A stretch of DNA of 64,000 nucleotides. Origin: Alligator mississippiensis (Eukaryota; Chordata; Crocodylia; Alligatoridae). Below, one piece after another: positions 36,801 to 45,800 of the stretch. The position numbers and the translations under genes were made by a program. Positions within the stretch are counted from its first letter, which is position 1. Each line of letters opens with the position of its first letter. The stretch is from the NCBI RefSeq assembly GCF_030867095.1, contig NC_081824.1:115142162-115206161 (forward strand). The letters are read 5' to 3'. The notes beneath the pieces were generated by a model that worked only from the letters and a program-made list of their open reading frames with translations, was not told the DNA's origin and did not search any database.

Positions 36801-39800
36801 ATGCCAAATTTGAAGCAACCCAATGAACTCTAGCTAAACCTCACTGCACATATTTCCTCTCTCTGAATACTGGGCTTTTGCCTTGCATCCCTAAGCAAGG
36901 TGCAATATACTGTTATACTGATCCTAAAACAAAACAAACCAGAAAACATGTCTATTTCCTCCTTCCCCAGATACAAGGCAGAGTTGATCGAGAAGCACTG
37001 GTCTTTTACATGGAGCAATTTATTTCCCCTCGGCAAACCAGCATACCTACAGTAATTGCAGGGAGGAAATATCTTGTTACACCCACAGCATCCTTTCAAC
37101 TTTTGCAAATATGAAAATACCAGGCTCTCAAAATAAAAGCTGCACTTTTTTTTTTTTTTTTTTTTTGTGCTGTGACCTACAATGCAGGTAGCTGGCTCAA
37201 AAGAAGATGGGATCTCCCTTGTACCACCATACAAGCCAGGCTACAATCTGGCCCTATTATATTAACAATTTGTAATCATTAATATTTTTTTAAGGAAATG
37301 AATGAAGCACAGTGATCACATGCAACTGCACCACTTCAGTAAAAAAAAAACCCCATAAAATTAAAAAAAACCCAGAGAAATCATTATTTTATAAAATCTG
37401 AAAATGTTAGCTGCTTTACAGGCAATTAAGAAAAAAAAAATAGGCCCAAGGAGCTTGCAACTGAAATCAACAAAACCTGGGAAAGGGGGAAGGGGATGAT
37501 AAAAGGAGCAATGCTGTACAAGGTGGTATTAAAGAAAAATCTACCTTCCAATTTTGTTTTGGTGGCATGCAACCATGTAAACTCCTTTCCTTAAATGTTT
37601 GCATTAATCATTTCATTTAAGGTTCATTTCCTGTGTCCCCTCCTCCCTTTCTTCTAATTAGGGCATATTTAACAAGTTCATTTAATTATAACTAATCACT
37701 ATTTTTCTTATAATAAACTTTGACATATAATGAAAATGAATTATAGTTGTGAGAGCCAACACTGAAAATACCTATTAAATGAAAAACTGACCCTTTTGGA
37801 AAAAAATAATAGTAGTAAGTAGTAATAAAAAGCTTTTCACCTCTAAATCTTTTGTTCATATCCAACCTACAGTGCAACAAGCTGAAAACATCAGTTTGCT
37901 TATAAGCAAGGCAGAAAGGTGGCCAAGTCGGAAGGTAATTTGAGCCTAGATACTCCATTTTCTTCTTATGTTTAGCAATGGTTGCTCCAGTAAGGGAAGT
38001 ACATTAATAGCACTGGGTGTTTAAAGGTTTTTGCTGTGTGTACTCATAATTCCCAGTTCTGACACGTGAAAAACTTGACTACTGCCTGTAAACCCAACTC
38101 CTGGTATTAGCACTTAAACTGTGGTCATATATGATATGTCCTGCTGTTTCTAATGTTTCCTGCTTATATAGGCACAAACAAAGCCTGGGTTTAGTTTCTT
38201 ATTACTTAGTTGTAGTGTTGGAGGTCTCTAGAAGTGGTATAAGAGCACCTTCTAGCCTTCAGCTGAAGGGACAGATGCATTAAACGGTAAGTCTCCCCTT
38301 CTTATTCTCACACTTATAAGCAGTGTGACTTAATGGATAAAAATAAGTGAAGACTCAACTGCTCAGCTTTCAGTTTCCTGAAACCTCAACATTTTGTATT
38401 TTTTCTATCCACTAGATGGCTCTTTAGTATACATAAGGAAGTAGACATTATGGTTACAGACTCATAGACATCTAACAAACACACTTGGTTTAAAAAAAAA
38501 CAAACAACCTAGAGGAAGAACAACAACATTCATGGCTTTCGAGGACAGAACAGAGAGGGGCAGGTTTTCTGCAGGCTATCTTGCTAACATGCTTTTTAGT
38601 TGTGGTCACCTCTTTCCCCAGTCTTATTTAGTTTCAATAACTAGAAAAAAGTAACAATTCTAGGTAATGTATTTTCCACATGAACAAACAGGGCCAAAGC
38701 CTCCACTCCCAACCAAAGAATCAGCTCTGCATACCTATCCCTCCCCTCTCTCCTCCCAAACAAATACACACTGCAACTCTTTCCCCACCCTCTTCCTTGA
38801 TTCATTTCTATGACATCATCCTACAGTTTGTTCAGGAGAGTCCTGGGAAATGCTTCTTCAAATACCTCTCTCGGTATTTTAAATACTATGATGTATTCTT
38901 TTTGTTTTTAGTGTTCTCCGAGTATAAGCAAAGATTGCAGAGTTTGTTTTATAGGATAATCAAGGAAATCATCAGGAAAAAAAATTAAATGATCCACATT
39001 TAATGTTATTACAAAAACCAAACAAAACAAATTCTGGTGGTCTTAAAAGATTTCTGTTCAATCATGTAATCATTCAATTAACACAATTAAGCAAGTGTGA
39101 GCTACAAAAGCCAACCATTTTGAAACTGCTGTTCCTCTAGTAAACACTGATTAAATAATTACCCAGCAAAACATTTTTTTTACCTGTAAAAACAAGCAAG
39201 TTTTGAAAGAGCTGTAAGTAGTCTGAACTACACAACAGCTATATAAAACTCACTGTTTAGGGATTCATCTCAATCATTTTTAAATTTAAGAAAAAAAATC
39301 CCATCCAAAAGTGGGATAGATTCTTATACCTAGCTTTACACATGACAAGAATAGTAGTTGAGGATTAGATCCAGTCAAGGGCTCACGCACAGGGCCCACA
39401 ATAAAGGGCTCAAGCACAGTTCAGGCACTTTAGATCCAAATTTGTAAGTCAGAGAGCTTCAGCTCAGCTGTACCTTAATTATGAAGACTGCTAAACTCAG
39501 GTACCTGTTTAACTGCAAAATTATCTAGACACCTAAAGTTCTGCTTCTAAAGTGTTGAGACCCATCCCCCTCTCAGCAGCTCAGTGCCTAAATTCTGGAT
39601 TCCTTTCAGGCTCAGAAGGAACTCTTAGTTCCTTCCTATCCAATTAAACAGGCAAACTCAGAGACGCCTAGGTACCTGCCAACAGGAGGGAACTGCTCAC
39701 AAAATGAAGTTATGCCTGCTTTCTTTTAAAACTGTATGTACCAGAAAAGTGGAGAAGCTGGGGGTGGTGCTCATCTTTTGAGAACAGACTTGTGGTTGAA

Positions 39801-42800
39801 CAGCCACCCAGAAAGTGAAAGTTCAATGCTGTCTTCACCCTGAAGTAGCTAAGAACTGAGATCTTCCACCCTCCAGGCCATTGATTAGGCAAGGTGGAGG
39901 CCCCTCTGCACTCTTCCTATTGAAGCTGACTGTTGTGCAGTAATCAGTTCAAGGGAGCACAAATGTAGCCTAGTAATAAAGGCAATCACTTGGGCAGGAG
40001 TCCCAGGCTCTATAAATATATATATTTTTATTGAATAACCTGCAGAAGTTGTCCCTGGAGCAAGGACCCCAACCTGGTTATCTATTGCCCTGTCCACCCA
40101 CTACCGCAGCAAATGTCCTAAACACAGGCGTCCACACGTGTTCTCCTTCTCATCACCCCCTTATCACCTTACAGTCTTTACTTGTGAGGGCTTAATAGCA
40201 TGTGCCCAGTGCCATGCTAATGCAAACACCATAATTTCAGTGTAACGGTGTACACAGCATGCCTCTATAGTGCTGCCTGGCACTACACAGTAACAGTGCA
40301 GACCTGCATCATCATTACTATTAAGAAATTTGAGTCTAAAAAAACCCAAAACAAATTGGGGGGTGGGGAGGGGGGCAGAAAAAGAGAAGGAAAATTTAAT
40401 TTATGTATAAACATCCCCTAATATTTCACTAGTGTGCCTATTCGCAGGAGAGGAAGAGTAGCATAATCTAGCTCTACATTTCAGAAACAGCTCGTACATA
40501 GAATTAAATTGAAGAAGCAGCTCAATTTCATGCAAGTTACCTTAGGAGACTTATTTCTAAGTTAAGGTTTTCATTTCAAAGGGAGTGTGGTTTAAAGACA
40601 CTATGCAAATATATATATTATGATATTACAAAACTGTCTTTGTCGTTCTGAGTGTGAAGAAACTCCCCTTCATTAACAGTCTAGAGGAATTTTTAAGTGT
40701 TGTTTAATGCATCTTTACTAAACTCTGGTGAGACTGCTCTTTCAGGGAACTGCAAAGAGAATACAGAAATCATTACCAATTATGTGAACCACATGCCAAT
40801 TTACAGTGTTTCAGTGTGGGCAGTTGATTTACGAGACCACCACAGCCCCCATCTGGACTCTGGAATCAGATAACCAGGTCTATATTCTTGTAACTTTAAT
40901 AAGTAGGCACTTAAGGTGGACAAAAGGTTATCTGAAACAGTATAGTATTTAAGCACGTATCTGTTACAGACAAACTACATTAGCTTAAAGAGCTTCATTG
41001 TTGCAGACACTTGTTTAAGGATTTAGAAGTGTCCCGTACTTGTCACTGCAGCAAGGCCAGTGTTCATATGATCCTGGCCTCTCTACCTTCCTAATCTGCA
41101 TTATCATTAATCTGGATGATCTATTGAGGTCCCTTCCGACCCTAGCATCTATGAATCTATGAATCATTAAATGGGCCCACGTTACCTAGAGGCGCAATAG
41201 ATAGGCTACTTAGTATACCATAGGAATCATTATCTGCAACTTTTGATCATAGGCCCCTTCTAATGGGATCTAATGTGCAATCCACACAACCAGGCTTCAT
41301 AATAGGAGGCACAATTGTGGGATTGTCCATTAGATCCCATCACACCTTATAGCTGGTGCAGGGGGAGCCTGATCCTGGGTTCCCCCTATACTGGCAAAAA
41401 GCAAGCTCCTGTGGCTGGGATGCCTGTAGTTGAGGGGCTCCAAGATACGGGGGCACCCCATGATCCCTAGGGCTCAGGGGTGAATTAAACCCTGGTGCAA
41501 TCCCAAGGGCCAAGGGGTTTACAGCTAACTTTATTCATAGGGCTTGGGGGTTGCATGCATCCCTGGGGATCATGGCTGCCTTGATCCCCAGGGCCTGTGG
41601 GGTTTACACTGGACATGGTGTACCCCACAGCTTGGAGTCCCATCACCTGATGGGGCTCTTAGCTGCAGTGGAGACCCTGCTACATGTGCAAATTAAAACT
41701 TGATAGCAACCAACTGTAAAGTCACTACACATTTTTCTAGTCTAACTTTATAACTGATTGGCTTTTTATCATGGTCAGTAGCTAATTTGCACATGTAGCC
41801 AGTCTTAAGGTTAATACCTGTAACATGTAGAGGGAGTCAGTGTCCTTATTTGCAGTCCTTTAATTTTCACCAGAAGTTTATTCTACAGTGTTTTTTCTCA
41901 ACTATGATAGAGGATCAGAGAAATTGGCTGCTATATATGAGGAAGCACCTGAAAACCCCATTAAGTTATTAATAGGAGTAAAACTAGTCTTACAAATCTG
42001 TGGTTTGAGAATAAAGAAGTTTAAACTTTACAACAATTAAACCACAAGTCTTCAGTATTTCCAGTCTCATTCATTAGTGAAATTACAGCAACAGTCATGT
42101 GCTAAGAAGATTTGTCCAAGGGAAATGTCTCCTTATTTCTGTAACTTGCAATCAAATTTTATTTTGGGAATTGTTACTTTTCTGTGGAGTACAAAAATGC
42201 TGAGGTATAGGAGCAAAAGTCCAAAATGACCATTCTAAGAGTAAACATAATTCAGCCTCTGAGTTATGCTGGATAATCTGGAATTTTGGTAAAAGGCTAT
42301 GAAACAGATGGATAGATCATTCCTCTTCTCCCTGCTACTTCTGGGTTGCCAAATTTCCAGTGTGATGATCATCAAAAATGTACAATTTATTTGAAATTAG
42401 TCTAGTTCCTAGGAGTGCTTATCATAAAAAAAAAAAAATCATCATGAATCAGTGTGTTTGTTGATAGCTTGTCTCTGCCAAAACTAGGAAGTGAAAGAAC
42501 CCACATTTAATTTTAACTGAGAAGACTTCAGGAGATGGAACATAAAAACTGCTCAAGTACATCACACAATTTCATGGCCTCTGTATTTTAATACCATTAA
42601 ACTGACCTCCATCTCTTCTTTGAATTGACAGAAAGTTAAAGAGTGACTTTGATTAGAATAATTATAACTTTTTCTTCTCCCTAGTTAATGTTAATAGGGT
42701 CCTTTCAGCAAGGAGGAACTTGTTATGCAATTGTTACATTTGTTAACAGTCTGATGTATAGCATAAGCAAGTTAAAAAGATGCCACTAACTTACAGCTGT

Positions 42801-45800
42801 TTGTGCTTAGGTGTGTGTAACAAAGTAGCTACAAAGTTATCATAAAGAGGTTTTTATCAAGTTCATAATGTTCCTCCAAGTAAATGAGAGGAAAAACTCT
42901 GCACAGTAAACTACAAATAATAAAAACAAACACACACTTAAAAAGCCTTAAGTCATAAAAGCTTCTTACTTAGGAGGGAATAAACCCAGCAGATAATTTG
43001 TTTCCTTGGCACAGGACATGCAGATTGAGTTTTCTTAGAAAATGTTGTCATGAACCAAAAAATGACAAAGCTACAAGCCCAAGAGAGGGACTAACATATG
43101 GGGGGAGCCAGGGAAGCAACTAGGTTACAAAGAATACAATGTAAGCCAACTAATGCTACAATGGAGTTCAGTGCTGAAGAAATACTACTATTTGCTTCCT
43201 GTGCTATCCTAAAGAAATTGCTTAGGCCCAGGTCCTCACAAGTATTCAGGTCCCATTCATTTCAACAAGCCTCTGCATCTGGATTCAAACTGTATAGCCT
43301 TTTGACTGAGCCAAAAGGCAGAACAATGAAGCCAGGGACAGTGGTGACTTCCAGTTGCCTCTGGCACGACTACACAGCTGCAGTATTTTTTGTTTCCTAC
43401 CCTCCCCCCTCTCCATGTCCCAGTTACACTACTGGACTGAGCAATGTTGTTCACATATTGAATTCACCTGAATACAAGTCCTCCTGTTCCCTTCCCCAAC
43501 TGAGACAGAGAAAAAAAACCCTCATCTTAGAACCACATAGAAGGAAATCTTACTAAATACTTTGTCTATCACTAAACTGCTGCCAGAAGTAGCATGTGCT
43601 CAGCAACAGAAACCAACTATGAAGTTGATTAAATGCAGCCAACACTAAGCATGATTGTAAAAGAGATGGGCTGTAGCAGGCAAATGTGCTGATGGGAACT
43701 ACAAAGATAACTTAGTGCAGTCCATCTGAAAAAGGCATGCGGTAATGTCCATTCAGTGCAGTCCTCCTTGCTGTTGTGGTGAGTCATGGCAAATCATGGT
43801 GAGCTGCTACATTGCATATGTTTTGTCCTCCTCTTCGCTCCCACAGCTGAAATGTGCCTTCCTTTCCCTTTTCCAATAACTCCTGTTTCTTCACCAGCCT
43901 TAAATAAGCATCATGAAAAGCCTGGCAAGCATCATGAAATGGGCTCTCAAACAGTTCATCAAGTTTGGGGGACAATTTACCCTCTGTCACCCCCTCTTTC
44001 AGCTGGGCACATACAACTGGTGTGGCTCCACCTATCATGAGGTAAAGCCAGATCAGGTTGCCCTGCACCTCATTCGCATATAAATTTTTGGAGGATCTCC
44101 AGACTTATGACAAGAACACCTGGTTCCACTCTTAAGTGGCAGCCAATTAGCACACAGATCCTTTGTGGGGGGTGTATCTGGAGTACACACACACATACTG
44201 AGAAATGTTGAGCTGCAGGGTTGCCAGGGTTTGAAATGCTGTTGACTCCTGGAGGGGGGGGAAGGGGGGGGGGTCCCAGCCCAAAGAACTATGTGGTAAA
44301 TGATGAGACTTTGCCTTTGGACTAATATTGTATATAACTTTGTATATATAAGTAGATACAAAAGTGCTGCTCAAAAGTGTGTTTATGGAGTACTTGTGCT
44401 AAAACCTGCAGCAGTTTCAAAAAAAGGTAACGTATCGATGGCAGATGAACTGTCTGGGTAATATATGCAAAGTTGCTATAGCCATGTTTAATTTCAAGGT
44501 TGTTTCAAATTTGCCCCTCACTTCCATGTGCTCAGGGAGAGCAGTATCTGACATCAAGGAAAGAGGGAAAGGACTTCTGGCAGAAAAAGCAGGGGAGAAG
44601 TACAAAGCAAAGGGGCCACCTAACCCCCTCCAGATTTATTTTCTCTGCTGTAGCAGTGAGGGGGGGACAAATTCAAAGCAAACCTTCAATAATTAGATTC
44701 TATACCTGGAAAATTATAATGCATTTATAAAATTTTCCATCCATAGAATCTAATTATTTGTGTTGGTGTTATTATCAGAGTCATTTTCTATTTGAGTAAA
44801 TATGGTAAATACATATCATTTACTCCCAAGCTCACATTTCAGAAGGATTGCCTTTGTCCACAGCAGCATTTTAAATTGTTGGTTTTTAAAATAAGGACCT
44901 GACTCATTCCTCTCTCACCAAGTACATTTACAAACTTTGCTGTTTAGAAGAGTGATTTTTCTCCAAGACAAGGGCCAGTTAGGAATCCAACTTTCAGTGT
45001 CAGGTAGACACTCATTTCCTACTTGTGCCTCTGAAAGGCTTCTCATATGTTCCTATCCTATGCTAGGAGCTTCAAATTCATGCTTCAGGCCAAATCCAGA
45101 CCACAGAGCTCCTTGTGGGCTAGCTCCAGCCTTCAACACAGGGTGGCTCCAGCCCAGGACATGCAGTGTTGGGGGAGAAAGTAGGGCAAGCACATGGGCC
45201 AAGCAGCTGCTTGAGCACACAGGCAATAGTGTCAAGTCAAGAAGCTGCAGGACAATTGGATCTGTACCAGCCCTTGCTTACTCTCCTGCTGCCAACTGCC
45301 ATGACCACCAGACCCCAAAGGTCCCAGGTTCTGCAACAGGCCACACCTCCTGGCCCCACCCCAAAATTCTGGTAGCCTGCCTGCAGCCCCATATCCCTGA
45401 TGTCCCTGCCCTATATCACATGACTTTCATAAGATGCAGTCAATTTCTCCAAAGAAGATGGCTTCTCAAAAGTTTTTTTTTTCTTTTGCTATTCAAATTT
45501 GTTTCTTTTAAAAGGAACTTATGCTGTCTGTCAGAGTTCAATACAAAGTTTGAAAACAGTAAAAGCTTTTTAATATTGCACAGGAAAATACTTCAAAAGA
45601 ACAAAGATGCATATGAACATCTTAACACCGAATTTCCTTCATTTACTAAATTAATATAATATCAAATTTGGGATCATCTCTTAGTCCCAAGAGGAACTAA
45701 AACAAATGCAAGTCCCAATTTCCTAAAGTTTGAGAAAAAAAAAATCAAACTGAACAGTCTTCTTGCCTAGCCACAGGCATATAAGTATATTAAATTATTT

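Noticed and set aside
39965..40010. Functional tRNA gene
   Set aside because: Only A-box/B-box-like head is visible. There is no complete cloverleaf, and the layout fits a tRNA-derived SINE.
44937..45659. 240-residue plus-strand open frame
   Set aside because: No domain recognised. It crosses a MITE-like block and then AT-rich intron, and is antisense within the STX7 intron; long by chance.
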